Positions 13,927-23,089 of a stretch of DNA of 50,758 nt are shown piece by piece. The stretch is from NCBI GenBank assembly GCA_026396195.1, contig JAPLXH010000003.1:1-50758 (forward strand), read 5' to 3'. The notes under the pieces are model-generated. The model was given only the letters and a program-made list of their open reading frames with translations. It made no database searches and was not told where the DNA came from. The position numbers and the translations under genes are program-made. Source of the DNA: Candidatus Nealsonbacteria bacterium (GTDB taxonomy: Bacteria > Patescibacteriota > Minisyncoccia > Minisyncoccales > JAGGXC01). Numbering within the stretch: the first letter of the stretch is position 1; each line of letters starts with the position of its first letter.

Positions 13927-15273
13927 ATGAACAATATTTTTTTGAAAGCAATTTTGTTCACAAAAGAGAACTTAAACATTGTTTATTCTCTTTTTCTTAT
14001 TATTTTGATTCCGGCAGCTTTTTTTGTGAACAACTATTTAATTAATTCAAACTATGAAAAAAACATAGACCAAATTACTCAGAGAAAAGCGATATTGGTG
14101 GAAAATATTATAAACAATTTGATTCAAGGTCAGTTGGAAAATACAGCAGCCCTTCAGTCTTCCGCGGACCGAATAGTCCAAGAAAACAAAGAGATTATCT
14201 TATTATCAATTTTAAAATCACAGGACGAGCGAGGAGGATTTGAGATTATTGTTTCCAGTGATTCTAATCTTATTGGTCAAAAAAAAGACGAAGAGATACA
14301 AAATATCCTCGCCTGGAATCAACCCGAGGGAATAGCTTTTCTTGACAGAAACGAGAGAGGAAGATTTTGGAAGGTAACGAAATCGCTTTCCGATAATTCA
14401 AATAATAAAATAGGATTGATTGAGATGTCTTTTTCTCTCGAGGATTCAGACGCCCTAATTAATAAAACTATTTCTAATTCATATTGGATTTTAATTCTTA
14501 CAATTTTGGTGGTAGTTCTTTTTGTGGCCAATCAAGCAAGGCTTTTGGGTTATGTTTCTACTGTTACTAAACTAAAAGAGATAGATAAAATGAAAGATAT
14601 GTTTATTTCAATGGCAAGCCATGAACTTCGTTCTCCCCTTACAGCCATCAAAGGTTATTTAGATTTAATAAAAAGCAAAAAAGATCTTAAGTTAGATAAA
14701 GATAGTGACCATTATATTACAAATATTCTACTATCAGTAGATAGGCTTGATAATCTTGTTGAGGATATTCTTGAGGTTTCGCGGATTGAAGGCAATCGAT
14801 TACCAATAGAAATAACTGCTTTTAATCCCGACGCTATAATCTCTCAGTCTATTGATGAGATGCGTTTTCAGGCCACCCAAAAAAATCTTAAATTAAATTT
14901 TAAGCCTTTTGAATCAGTCGTTCAAATTAAAGCTGATAAAGAAAGATTAAAACAGGTTTTGATTAACCTTATTAGTAACGCTATTAAATATACAGAGAAA
15001 GGATCTATAGAGGTTAATACGGCATTAAAAAAGGGAAGTTTTTTAATAACCGTTGCAGATACTGGAATCGGAATTTCTTCAGAAGATCAATCTAATATAT
15101 TTCAAAAATTTTATCGAATTAAAAATAAATATACCATGGATATTATTGGGACAGGACTAGGTCTTTGGATAACTTTTGAAATTATAAAAAGAATGCAAGG
15201 AAAGATTACCCTTGAGAGCATAGAAGGAGTCGGGTCTCATTTTACCGTACATCTTCCAATTGTTAAGAAATAG
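13927..15273 (+). CDS. Membrane sensor histidine kinase
   Basis: 448 residues. TM1 at about 17-36 and TM2 at about 183-202 enclose an extracytoplasmic sensor domain of ~145 residues (Cache-like by position, not proven). HisKA has MASHELRSPLTAIKGYLDL with the phospho-His near residue 234; the ATPase has the N box NLISNAIKYTEKG, G1 DTGIGISSED and G2 GTGLGLWI. No response regulator is nearby, so it is an orphan. Its coupling to the upstream surface protein suggests that protein may supply or modulate the signal (inference). Confidence 0.93.
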   Translation: MNNIFLKAILFTKENLNIVYSLFLIILIPAAFFVNNYLINSNYEKNIDQITQRKAILVENIINNLIQGQLENTAALQSSADRIVQENKEIILLSILKSQDERGGFEIIVSSDSNLIGQKKDEEIQNILAWNQPEGIAFLDRNERGRFWKVTKSLSDNSNNKIGLIEMSFSLEDSDALINKTISNSYWILILTILVVVLFVANQARLLGYVSTVTKLKEIDKMKDMFISMASHELRSPLTAIKGYLDLIKSKKDLKLDKDSDHYITNILLSVDRLDNLVEDILEVSRIEGNRLPIEITAFNPDAIISQSIDEMRFQATQKNLKLNFKPFESVVQIKADKERLKQVLINLISNAIKYTEKGSIEVNTALKKGSFLITVADTGIGISSEDQSNIFQKFYRIKNKYTMDIIGTGLGLWITFEIIKRMQGKITLESIEGVGSHFTVHLPIVKK

Positions 15274-15393
15274 GACATTAACTTATTATTATTTTATATA
15301 AAGGACGAACTGCCTCGATTATCAAGTCTTTTATTGTCCGATTTTTTTGGTAGAATAAAAATAAAGGTAATAATAAAAATTAAATAAAAATTT

Positions 15394-16512
15394 ATAAAAA
15401 TAAAATTTTTAATATTTTTAATTGGTTTTTCTTTTTTATTAACTTTTAATTTTACCGCCGCTCAGGTTATTACCCAGCCAACAGATCAACAAGCATTAAC
15501 CCAATCATTACAACGGAAAATTCAAGAGCTAAAGACAAGGGTTTTAGAGCTAGAAAGGGAACTTGCAGAATTAAAGGGACAAGTGGGGGAATTTGAAGAA
15601 GTAATTAAAATTACCAAAAATTTATCTAAAGGAGCAAAAAATGAAGAAGTAAAATATCTTCAGGAGTTTTTGAGCAAATATCCTGAGATTTACCCAGAAG
15701 GACTAGTAACTGGTTATTTCGGTTCTTTAACAGAAGTGGCAGTAAAAAGGTTCCAAGAAAAAAACGCCGAAGACATATTAATTCCCTTAGGATTAACCGG
15801 AGGCACCGGGTATGTTGGAGAAGCCACTAGAGCAAAAATCAACGATTTAATTTTAGCCTCTGTTAGTTCATCCGCCCAAGGCACGCCAGCAGTTACCGCT
15901 ACTCCTGCAACACAAGCTACTCCCGCTATTCCTGCGACACCTATAACACAAGCTACTCCCACTACACTCGCAACACCGGCTATTCCCATTACTCCTACTA
16001 TGAAATTATACGAGAGCTATTCTCCTAAATTCATTATTGACCCTATGTCTCCTACGGGGACTTTAATCCCGAGCGCTAACGCCTTATTAGCTATTTTTGA
16101 TGTTAAAGCCATGGGCAATAAAGATATGACCTTTGATGGAGCCGCCGATCCAGCCGGTGGTGATGAAGACGACGTTTTAGTTCTTCAGGTTGCTAGTACT
16201 CATGCTCAAATTGATTTAGTAGTAAAAGATCAGGACGGTAACACTTTGGATGACCCTGCCCTAGCTCCTACTACTAATATTGTGATTGACTTCACCAATA
16301 AAGACTTTGTCGTTCCAGCCGGAGAAATCAGAAAATTATATATTTATGGTGATACTTCAGCATATACTACCAAAGGAGATTCTATTCAGGTTTGGTTAGA
16401 TGATGATGGAGCAGCTATTAATTGGAGTATTAACTATGATGACGGAGATTACTCTGAAACCGCTATAATCTTCAGGGGTGATATCTATGCCGGTGCTTTG
16501 GTAAAGCCTTAA
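15394..16512 (+). CDS. Secreted peptidoglycan-binding-like protein with TP-rich linker; start codon ATA
   Basis: The open frame continues upstream of the GTG at 15583 to a TAA at 15385. It adds a signal peptide, IKIKFLIFLIGFSFLLTFNF ending TAAQV, and a coiled coil (LQRKIQELKTRVLELERELA). The first possible start is ATA 15394, exactly where an ATG would be expected. After that come a peptidoglycan-binding-type domain (KGAKNEEVKYLQEFL...GYFGSLTEVAVKRFQ), a Thr/Pro/Ala linker (15885-16000) and a C-terminal beta domain (about 165-370). The layout matches the N-terminal part of the 24143 protein. -10 TAGAAT at about 15350. Confidence 0.7.
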   Translation: MKIKFLIFLIGFSFLLTFNFTAAQVITQPTDQQALTQSLQRKIQELKTRVLELERELAELKGQVGEFEEVIKITKNLSKGAKNEEVKYLQEFLSKYPEIYPEGLVTGYFGSLTEVAVKRFQEKNAEDILIPLGLTGGTGYVGEATRAKINDLILASVSSSAQGTPAVTATPATQATPAIPATPITQATPTTLATPAIPITPTMKLYESYSPKFIIDPMSPTGTLIPSANALLAIFDVKAMGNKDMTFDGAADPAGGDEDDVLVLQVASTHAQIDLVVKDQDGNTLDDPALAPTTNIVIDFTNKDFVVPAGEIRKLYIYGDTSAYTTKGDSIQVWLDDDGAAINWSINYDDGDYSETAIIFRGDIYAGALVKP

Positions 16513-16543
16513 TAATGTTTGATATTTATTTGGTTAATAATAA

Positions 16544-16567
16544 AAATCGCCATTAAGGCGGTTTTTT
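16544..16567 (+). terminator. Terminator after the 15394 gene
   Basis: CGCC-ATTAA-GGCG followed by GTTTTTT; part of the recurrent CGCC/GGCGGTTTTTTGG family. Confidence 0.75.
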
Positions 16568-16616
16568 GGTCCTCCTTCGCTTGCTAGCTACGGACAGACA
16601 CGGTAGGATATAATAT

Positions 16617-16745
16617 ATGACACAAAGACCTAAGGGAGTGGGTAAATATAAGTATATAAAATCACATTCCCATAAAACCAAAAAGCGATTAGAAATAAAG
16701 CGGCTTATGCTTGAAGCCAGGGCAAAAAAAAGAAAGCATAAATAA
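16617..16745 (+). CDS. Very small basic protein
   Basis: 42 residues, MTQRPKGVGKYKYIKSHSHK and a Lys/Arg-rich helical tail ending ARAKKRKHK; pI is clearly very high. It may bind RNA or the ribosome, but no family is recognised. A TATAAT at 16609-16614 ends only 2 nt before the ATG, which is too close for transcription from it to include the whole gene, so the promoter is unclear. A terminator follows at 16844. Confidence 0.6.
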   Translation: MTQRPKGVGKYKYIKSHSHKTKKRLEIKRLMLEARAKKRKHK

Positions 16746-16843
16746 AATTTGTAACAAAATTTTAAACAACAAGTCTTTTTAGAAGATTGTTTTTTTGTTT
16801 CTATAAACAAAGACAGGCCCTAAAACTGTTTGGCAAGGTTCCA

Positions 16844-16870
16844 AAGGTGCATTAAGCACCTTATTTTTTT
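16844..16870 (+). terminator. Terminator
   Basis: AAGGTGC-ATTAA-GCACCTT, then a T-run that merges into the TTGACA of the next promoter. Confidence 0.85.
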
Positions 16871-16896
16871 TGACAAATTTAAAATAATGTTATAAA
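16870..16896 (+). promoter_or_regulatory. Promoter of the Nudix-like/HD gene
   Basis: TTGACA (16870-16875) and TATAAA (16891-16896) with a short 15 nt spacer. Confidence 0.5.
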
Positions 16897-16958
16897 GTAT
16901 GAGTTAGCTCTTTTCCAAATTAAATAGAATTATCTAAGAAAGAGTAGGAGTGATAGAA

Positions 16959-18296
16959 ATGGTAGAAAACGTGATTATTTTGGAAGAAGGAATTTGGACA
17001 CCAGAAAATTTGAAAATTCATAAGATTGCCGAAATGTCGGAAATCAAGATGTATCCCGGCGACAATGAAGCTATTGAAAAAAAATGGAAAGATATCTTGA
17101 CCAAGAGCCCAAAAGCATTCCCCGGTGACACTATTTGTTTTGCCGGCAGCCACCAAATAGGAAGAGATCTTATAGCTGAAGTGATAATTTCTGACTATAA
17201 GGTAAGTCAAATCGTTGGTTGGCTTGGAGCGGCAATGATTCCGATAACAACAGATTATTTTATCGGGCTTCAATGCCAGGTTGCTTCTGTAGCAGCCACC
17301 GTAGGCAAGGGGATCAGGGTTCCTGGTTGCACCCCGGAAAACACCGAAGTGATAGATCACATCATCAAAGAAATGAAAGAGGAATTCAACGTAGAAATTA
17401 CTAGAAACAACTTGACGATCATCGGCTTATTAAAGGTAAAGCCGCCCATTGCTTCACTACATAACGCTTTCGTAGTGGTAGTCAAAGTTCCCTTCAATCG
17501 TGAGGAACTGAGACGGAAATGGGAAACAGCCGAGGACAGGAAAGAAGGAGAATTGGTTTTTCTCGAGCTTGATTACAAGCAAAAGAAATTATCCTGGGGA
17601 AAATTCTGGGAGGAAGTCGAAGCAGTTAAAGGAGAAAAACTAATCAACGTTCAAAGTCTAACAATTCTAGAAATGATCGCCAAGAGTGAATTCGGCACTA
17701 AAGAAGGAGAGGGTGAGCTCTATGAGAAGTTTAAGAAACTGACAGCACCATATCATGATGCCAGAGACGATGATGGTCACGCAGAAGTGGTAGAAGATTT
17801 CTCTGTAAAACTAATCCCTTACCATCCAGGGGTAAACTCGCTCGTAATCCGGCTGACCGCCCTTTCCCATGACGACGGCTGGTGTCAACTCTTAAAAGAG
17901 GAAAGATTTTTGATTTTCGATCCTAACAGGACAAAGGAGCAGGAGCTCGAAGTGAGAGTGAAACATGAGAAAAGCGGAGCCGAATTGACACGTAGGAATC
18001 TGGAAATCTTGGGCTGTGATCCGTCAATTATAGAACAGGTAGTTGCTATAATAGACGGGCATGACACCAGAGAACATACCATCTCGCAGGAAGACGCCAT
18101 CGTTAAAGACGCTGATAAGTTATGGAGGTACTCCGAAATCGGCTTCCGGGCGGATCTCAAAAGAATGAAGGATGTCAGTCCGCGACAACTATGGGACAAG
18201 CTGGAGAAAAACATTGAAAAACAAGGATTTTTTTTCACCGAATCGGCAAGAAAGATAGCAAGAGATGAGCTCAATAAAAGAAGCGAAGAATTCTAG
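16959..18296 (+). CDS. Nudix-like plus HD-domain phosphohydrolase fusion
   Basis: 445 residues from ATG 16959 (AGGAG 8 nt upstream; the GTG at 16950 is part of that site). The N-terminal half has a Nudix-like layout with a degenerate box, GCTPENTEVIDHIIKEMKEE, where the REUXEE part reads KEMKEE. The C-terminal half is HD-type: PYHDARDDDGHAE, LTALSHDDGW, IIDGHDTREH and KDADKLWRYS give the His/Asp metal ligands. Likely a nucleotide or phosphate-ester hydrolase; substrate unknown. Its base composition is richer in G+C than its neighbours. It stands alone with its own terminator (18297). Confidence 0.7.
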   Translation: MVENVIILEEGIWTPENLKIHKIAEMSEIKMYPGDNEAIEKKWKDILTKSPKAFPGDTICFAGSHQIGRDLIAEVIISDYKVSQIVGWLGAAMIPITTDYFIGLQCQVASVAATVGKGIRVPGCTPENTEVIDHIIKEMKEEFNVEITRNNLTIIGLLKVKPPIASLHNAFVVVVKVPFNREELRRKWETAEDRKEGELVFLELDYKQKKLSWGKFWEEVEAVKGEKLINVQSLTILEMIAKSEFGTKEGEGELYEKFKKLTAPYHDARDDDGHAEVVEDFSVKLIPYHPGVNSLVIRLTALSHDDGWCQLLKEERFLIFDPNRTKEQELEVRVKHEKSGAELTRRNLEILGCDPSIIEQVVAIIDGHDTREHTISQEDAIVKDADKLWRYSEIGFRADLKRMKDVSPRQLWDKLEKNIEKQGFFFTESARKIARDELNKRSEEF

Positions 18297-18325
18297 GTTG
18301 AAAAATAAAATTTCAACCTTTTTTT
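18297..18325 (+). terminator. Terminator after the HD fusion gene
   Basis: GGTTGAAA/TTTCAACC stem with T-run. Confidence 0.9.
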
Positions 18326-18410
18326 ATTTGAAGTTGCGAGTTAATTTTAAGTATAGCGTGGACTTGAGTTTAAATGAAGAAAAATAATTTTTATGGTATT
18401 ATAATTTAAT

Positions 18411-18644
18411 ATGCCAATAATAAAAGAACAAGTTCACGGTTATTGGGTTCTTTTTGAAGAAGAATTAAGAAATGCAATAGATTTTCTTAAAAATGACCTT
18501 CAAAAAGAGGAAGCCAAAACCATTTTTTCAGCTGCCAAGTTAAACGGTTTTGCTGAATTCGAAGACCACATGGACCGTAATTGGACCATAGTATATAACA
18601 GGCAGGATTTTAACTACACATTAGTAAAACGTAATCGTGAATAA
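18411..18644 (+). CDS. Hypothetical small soluble protein
   Basis: 77 residues, acidic, starting MPIIKEQVHGYWVLFEEELR and ending with a beta-like WTIVYNRQDFNYTLVKR. Not recognised. TATAAT (18400-18405) ends 5 nt before ATG, so the transcript is leaderless. It overlaps the GTG start of the next gene by 8 nt. Confidence 0.7.
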   Translation: MPIIKEQVHGYWVLFEEELRNAIDFLKNDLQKEEAKTIFSAAKLNGFAEFEDHMDRNWTIVYNRQDFNYTLVKRNRE

Positions 18645-19338
18645 AAAAATTTTAACCGGTAAATTTATGACCCCGAAAGAGGTTATTTTTCGTTTAAAGA
18701 AAAATTCTAATCCAAAAAACAAGGAAGGCATGGCGAGATTTGGGATAAATCCTAAATATGCCTTGGGAGTCAGAGTTCCAGTATTGAGGAGTTTGACTAA
18801 AAAAATCGGAAAAAATCATGAATTAGCCAAAGACTTATGGAAAACCAAAATTCACGAAGCTAGAATCCTGGCCAGCATGATTGAAGAGCCGGAAGAGTTG
18901 ACTGAGAAACAAATGGAAGAATGGGTAAAAGAATTTAATTCTTGGGATTTATGCGACCAGTGTTGTGCGAATCTTTTTGACAAAAGTATTCTCGCTTGGA
19001 GGAAAGCTAAAGAATGGACGGACCGAAAAGAAGAGTTTGTCAGGAGAGCCGGCTTTGCTTTAATGGCTTATTTGGCTGTTCATGATAAAAAAGCCCGAGA
19101 CCAAGATTTTATAAAATTTTTTTCGATTATTAAAAAATATTCAGTTGATGACAGAAATTTTGTAAAAAAATCGGTTAACTGGGCGTTGAGGCAAATCGGC
19201 AAGAGAAACGCCTTTTTGAACAAAAAAGCGATTAAATTGGCCAAAGAGATTCAGTCCGCAAAATGGGCGACAAAAAGCGCCAAATGGGTAGCTTATGACG
19301 CGATAAAAGAATTAAGCGATAAAAAATTCAATAAATAA
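18637..19338 (+). CDS. DNA alkylation repair protein, AlkD-like
   Basis: 233 residues of HEAT-like helical repeats. Family features are MARFGINPKYALGVRVPVLR (the 'G..VP.LR' signature), HEARILASMIEEPE, FNSWDLCDQCC and FVKKSVNWALRQIGKRN. AlkD-type glycosylases remove alkylated bases without flipping them. The start could be GTG 18637, overlapping the previous gene, or ATG 18667. No helper repair genes are next to it. Confidence 0.88.
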   Translation: MNKKILTGKFMTPKEVIFRLKKNSNPKNKEGMARFGINPKYALGVRVPVLRSLTKKIGKNHELAKDLWKTKIHEARILASMIEEPEELTEKQMEEWVKEFNSWDLCDQCCANLFDKSILAWRKAKEWTDRKEEFVRRAGFALMAYLAVHDKKARDQDFIKFFSIIKKYSVDDRNFVKKSVNWALRQIGKRNAFLNKKAIKLAKEIQSAKWATKSAKWVAYDAIKELSDKKFNK

Positions 19339-19350
19339 AAACGAAATTCA

Positions 19351-19379
19351 TCGACAAACAATATTTAATATGTTATAAT
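19351..19379 (+). promoter_or_regulatory. Promoter of the 52-residue ORF
   Basis: TCGACA (19351-19356), 17 nt, TATAAT (19374-19379). Confidence 0.7.
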
Positions 19380-19407
19380 ATAAAATATTAAATAGGAGGA
19401 ATGAAAA

Positions 19408-19566
19408 ATGGGTGCAATCGAGAAAGAAAAAAATATAAATAATATTTTTTTATCAAAAACCAACGAAGTTGCTTTAAAAAACCCTTTAGTAGCGGTGATT
19501 CTTGGAAGAACACCGAAATCTCCGGAGGAGATTTTGAAAAGCAGCGGAATCGATACTGTAAAATAG
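19408..19566 (+). CDS. 52-residue protein, unknown
   Basis: AGGAGG (19394-19399) is 8 nt before this ATG; an earlier ATG at 19401 gives only 13 codons. The product begins MGAIEKEKNINNIFLSKTNE and ends with LGRTPKSPEEILKSSGIDTV. It has a promoter, a ribosome site and a terminator of its own, which supports a real gene. Not recognised. Confidence 0.6.
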   Translation: MGAIEKEKNINNIFLSKTNEVALKNPLVAVILGRTPKSPEEILKSSGIDTVK

Positions 19567-19597
19567 GGAAGGCCATACCTTTCCTTTATTATTTTTA
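19566..19597 (+). terminator. Terminator
   Basis: GGGAAGG-CCATA-CCTTTCC followed by T-rich bases. Confidence 0.75.
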
Positions 19598-19775
19598 AAA
19601 GAGAAAATGAACGCAAAAATGGCACTTTTTTCCACATATAAAAAGCTTGAGAATAAAGTAAAAATAAGGTAAAATAAGAGAATATTTAGAGGTAAAAATA
19701 ACTCTAATTTTATGAGAGTTCGATTATAATTTGGACTCTTTTAATTATCGATATTCATTTAATTGTATTGTTAAA

Positions 19776-20918
19776 ATGAACAGAAAAATAGTAATAAAAG
19801 ATAATAAAGAACAATCTTTACTTAAAGAATTAAATGAAAGAAAAGATATCAAAGCAGAGCGCATAAAAAGACTTTTGGCGTTTCCGGATTTAACCAAAAA
19901 GAAAAATTCTCCCATAAAAATTTTATTTGACCAGATAATAAACCTGCCCGTATTTAAAGATTTTGACTTGATTGATTTTCCTAAAATTATAACAGTTGAG
20001 CGGTGTTTTGACATTTTGAACATGCCGAAAGACCATCCAAGCAGAAAAGAGACAGACACTTATTATTTGGATGATATACATATTTTACGTACGCATACAA
20101 CAGCTTTTTGGTCTTTTTATTTAGAAGATAAAGAAGTTTTGAAAAGATTAAAAAAAGAGGGCGAGGTGAAAGCATTATCTTGCGGAATTGTTTTCAGAAA
20201 AGACGAAATTGATAGATGCCATTATCCTGCTTTTCACCAGATTGACGGGATATTAGTATGTAAAAAGTCAAAAAAGATTATTACACAGGAAGATTTAAAA
20301 AACGTACAAATTGAATTGGCGAAAGGAATTTTCGGCCCTGATATTGAATGGAAGTTTATTCCCGATGATTTTCCCTACACGACTGAAAGCTTGGAAATGG
20401 ATATAAAATTTAATAATGAGTGGATGGAAGTGAATGGAGCCGGTCTCGTGCATCCCCAATGCTTAAAAAATTTCGGTTTAGATCCTGAAATTTATAATGG
20501 TTGGGCTTTTGGATTCGGTGACAGATTGGCAATGATAAAAATGGGAATTACCGATATCAGGATTTTATGGTCCGAAGACCCCAGGATTACCAGTCAGTTT
20601 AAAGATATAAACAGCAAATATAAAGAAGTCAGTAAATACCCCGGAACCCTTAGGGATATTTCCTTTATAATTGATAAAAATATAAATTTAAATAATTATT
20701 ATGAGATTATAAGGGATTTTGCCGATGATTTGATTGAAGAGGTAAAACTTATCGATGAATATGAAGATGAAAAAAAATTCGGTAAAAATAAAAAATCTTA
20801 TACGTTTAGAATTATTTATCGTTCTTTTGAAAGAACCTTAATTAATGAAGAAATAAACAAAATTCAGGAAAAAATTCGCGCAAAAACCCAAAAAGATTTA
20901 AACGCAGTTTTGCGATAA
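19776..20918 (+). CDS. pheS: Single-chain phenylalanyl-tRNA synthetase (PheS core fused to FDX-ACB)
   Basis: 380 residues. The class II PheS core has DHPSRKETDTYYL (motif 1 region), LRTHTTAFW, HQIDGILVCK (motif 2), TTESLEMDIKFNNEWMEVNG and GWAFGFGDRLAMIKMGITDI (motif 3). About 95 C-terminal residues from KYPGTLRDISFII to FRIIYRSFERTL match the FDX-ACB anticodon-binding domain, which normally ends PheT. This layout is that of mitochondrial monomeric PheRS. ATG 19776 is preferred over TTG 19731 because TATAAT (19725-19730) lies immediately before the TTG. No pheT follows; gyrB does. Confidence 0.88.
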   Translation: MNRKIVIKDNKEQSLLKELNERKDIKAERIKRLLAFPDLTKKKNSPIKILFDQIINLPVFKDFDLIDFPKIITVERCFDILNMPKDHPSRKETDTYYLDDIHILRTHTTAFWSFYLEDKEVLKRLKKEGEVKALSCGIVFRKDEIDRCHYPAFHQIDGILVCKKSKKIITQEDLKNVQIELAKGIFGPDIEWKFIPDDFPYTTESLEMDIKFNNEWMEVNGAGLVHPQCLKNFGLDPEIYNGWAFGFGDRLAMIKMGITDIRILWSEDPRITSQFKDINSKYKEVSKYPGTLRDISFIIDKNINLNNYYEIIRDFADDLIEEVKLIDEYEDEKKFGKNKKSYTFRIIYRSFERTLINEEINKIQEKIRAKTQKDLNAVLR

Positions 20919-20980
20919 TATTTTTATTCAAAGATGCGTTTGAAAATGCTTTAAAAAAACCTAAAAAATTATTAATTTTT

Positions 20981-22966
20981 ATGAAAAGAAAAAAAGATTC
21001 ACCGAAACCAAAAGAAAAAGAAACGGAAAAGGTTGCTCCAAAAACAAAAAAAGAGGATTCTTATGAGGCCTCGGACATTTACGTCTTAAAAGGACTGGAC
21101 CCCATAAGAAAAAGGCCGGGCATGTATATAGGTTCTACCGGACCTGAGGGTTTGCATCATTTGATTTGGGAATGCGTTGACAATGCCTTGGATGAAGCAA
21201 TGGCGGGTTATGCGAAGAACGTGGAGGTGTCTTTATTGCCGGGTAATCGGATAAGGACTACGGATGACGGCCGAGGAATCCCGGTAGAAAAACATCCGGA
21301 TACCGGAAAATCAGCTTTGGAAACCGTAATGACCACTTTGCATGCCGGAGCTAAGTTCGGCGGAAAGGCTTATAGGGTGGCCGGCGGTCTTCATGGAGTC
21401 GGAGTTTCGGTGGTTTGCGCTCTTTCCACTTGGATGAGAACCGAAGTTTGCCGCAAGGGAGAAAAATATTTTCAAGAATACGCTAAAGGAAAAGTCATGC
21501 ATCCGGTTAAAAAAGACGGAAAATGCAAAGAAACCGGAACCAGCGTGACTTTTGAACCGGATACCGAAATTTTCGGTGAAATTAAATTCGATTTAAGCAG
21601 GATTTTAAATCATCTTCGCCAGCAGGCTTATTTGAGCAAGGGAGTTAAGATTACGGTAAAAGATTTGAGAAAGAAGGAGCCGGAATTGCAATTAATTTAC
21701 ACTTTTTATTTTGAGGGAGGTCTAGAATCTTACATCAGGTATTTAGTGGAAGACAATGAGGCGATTCAAAAAAATATTTTTTATACCATAGGAGAGGTAG
21801 GCAATGTATTAGTAGAAGCGGCTTTTCAATATACCCAAGAAAGAGAATGCTATGAAGAAAGTTTTGCCAATAATATCAATACCGGTGAGGGAGGCAGTCA
21901 TCTTACCGGCTTTAGGGGAGCTTTGACCCGCACTTTTAACGATTACGCCCGAAAAGAGGGATTAATTAAAGAGACCGACGAGAACTTAAGCGGTCAGGAT
22001 ATAAGAGAAGGATTTACCGGAGTTGTTTCGGTAAAAATAGAGAGCCCCCAATTTGAGGGTCAAACCAAGGCTAAATTGGGAAATCCGGAAGCCAAAGCTG
22101 CCGTTGAAAAAGTGGTGAACGAAGGTTTGAATGATTTTTTCGAAAGAAATCCCCAAGACGCCAGGGCTATCATTGACAGTTGTCTTTTAGTTCAGAAAGC
22201 CAGGGAAGCGGCCAGAGCGGCAAAACAAACGGTTTTAAGAAAAGGGATAATGGGAGGAGCAGCTTTGCCGGGTAAGTTGGCCGATTGTTCTTCAAAACAT
22301 GCCGAGGAAAGCGAACTTTATATTGTAGAAGGAGAAAGCGCGGCCGGTTCCAGCAAGCAGGGAAGAGACAGGCGTTTTCAAGCCATTTTGCCCTTAAGGG
22401 GAAAAATATTAAACGTAGAAAGAGCCCGTTTGGATAAAATTTTATCTTCAAAAGAAATCAGGTCCCTGATTATTGCTTTGGGAACGGCTATTGCCGAAGA
22501 TTTTAATTTGGAAAAATTAAGATATCATCGGGTAATTATTATGACCGATGCCGACGTTGATGGCGCTCATATTCGAACATTACTTTTAACTTTATTTTAC
22601 AGGCATTTACAACCAATAATTGAAAAAGGTTATTTATATGTTGCTCAGCCTCCGCTTTATCGAATTCAATCTGGTAAAAGAATAGAGTATGCTTACAGCG
22701 AATCGGATAAAGCCGAAATTTTAGAAGATATAAAAAAACAAAAGCAAACACCTTCTATCCAGCGATACAAGGGTTTGGGAGAAATGAATCCGGATCAACT
22801 ATGGGAAACAACAATGAATCCGCAAAACAGGGTTTTATTAAAGGTAAATATTGAAGATGCGAAAGCCGCTGACAAAATTTTCGATACCTTAATGGGAAAA
22901 GAAGTTTTCCAGCGAAAAAGATTTATCCAGACTCACGCTAAAGCCGTGAAAAACTTGGATATCTAA
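20981..22966 (+). CDS. gyrB: DNA gyrase subunit B
   Basis: 661 residues. GHKL ATPase motifs DNALDEA, DDGRGIPV and GGLHGVGVSVV (N-terminal ~230 residues), transducer domain, then TOPRIM with VEGESAAGSSKQGRDRRFQA and MTDADVDGAHIR, and the C-terminal QRYKGLGEMNPDQLW. It introduces negative supercoils together with GyrA, which is not in the window. A charged Lys/Glu tail (about 1-27) precedes the conserved start; ATG 20981 has no clear ribosome site. ParE cannot be fully excluded. Confidence 0.94.
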   Translation: MKRKKDSPKPKEKETEKVAPKTKKEDSYEASDIYVLKGLDPIRKRPGMYIGSTGPEGLHHLIWECVDNALDEAMAGYAKNVEVSLLPGNRIRTTDDGRGIPVEKHPDTGKSALETVMTTLHAGAKFGGKAYRVAGGLHGVGVSVVCALSTWMRTEVCRKGEKYFQEYAKGKVMHPVKKDGKCKETGTSVTFEPDTEIFGEIKFDLSRILNHLRQQAYLSKGVKITVKDLRKKEPELQLIYTFYFEGGLESYIRYLVEDNEAIQKNIFYTIGEVGNVLVEAAFQYTQERECYEESFANNINTGEGGSHLTGFRGALTRTFNDYARKEGLIKETDENLSGQDIREGFTGVVSVKIESPQFEGQTKAKLGNPEAKAAVEKVVNEGLNDFFERNPQDARAIIDSCLLVQKAREAARAAKQTVLRKGIMGGAALPGKLADCSSKHAEESELYIVEGESAAGSSKQGRDRRFQAILPLRGKILNVERARLDKILSSKEIRSLIIALGTAIAEDFNLEKLRYHRVIIMTDADVDGAHIRTLLLTLFYRHLQPIIEKGYLYVAQPPLYRIQSGKRIEYAYSESDKAEILEDIKKQKQTPSIQRYKGLGEMNPDQLWETTMNPQNRVLLKVNIEDAKAADKIFDTLMGKEVFQRKRFIQTHAKAVKNLDI

Positions 22967-23028
22967 ATATTGTATTTCCATCAAAAAATTAATATATTAT
23001 AAAAATTAATAATCAATAAGAACTTAAA

Positions 23029-23066
23029 AAACAATGACTCGTAATAAATGAGCCATTGTTTTTTTA
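23029..23066 (+). terminator. Terminator after gyrB
   Basis: AACAATGACTC/GAGCCATTGTT with one mismatch, then T-run. Confidence 0.8.
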
Positions 23067-23089
23067 TTTTTTTTGTTTAAAATTGCTTA

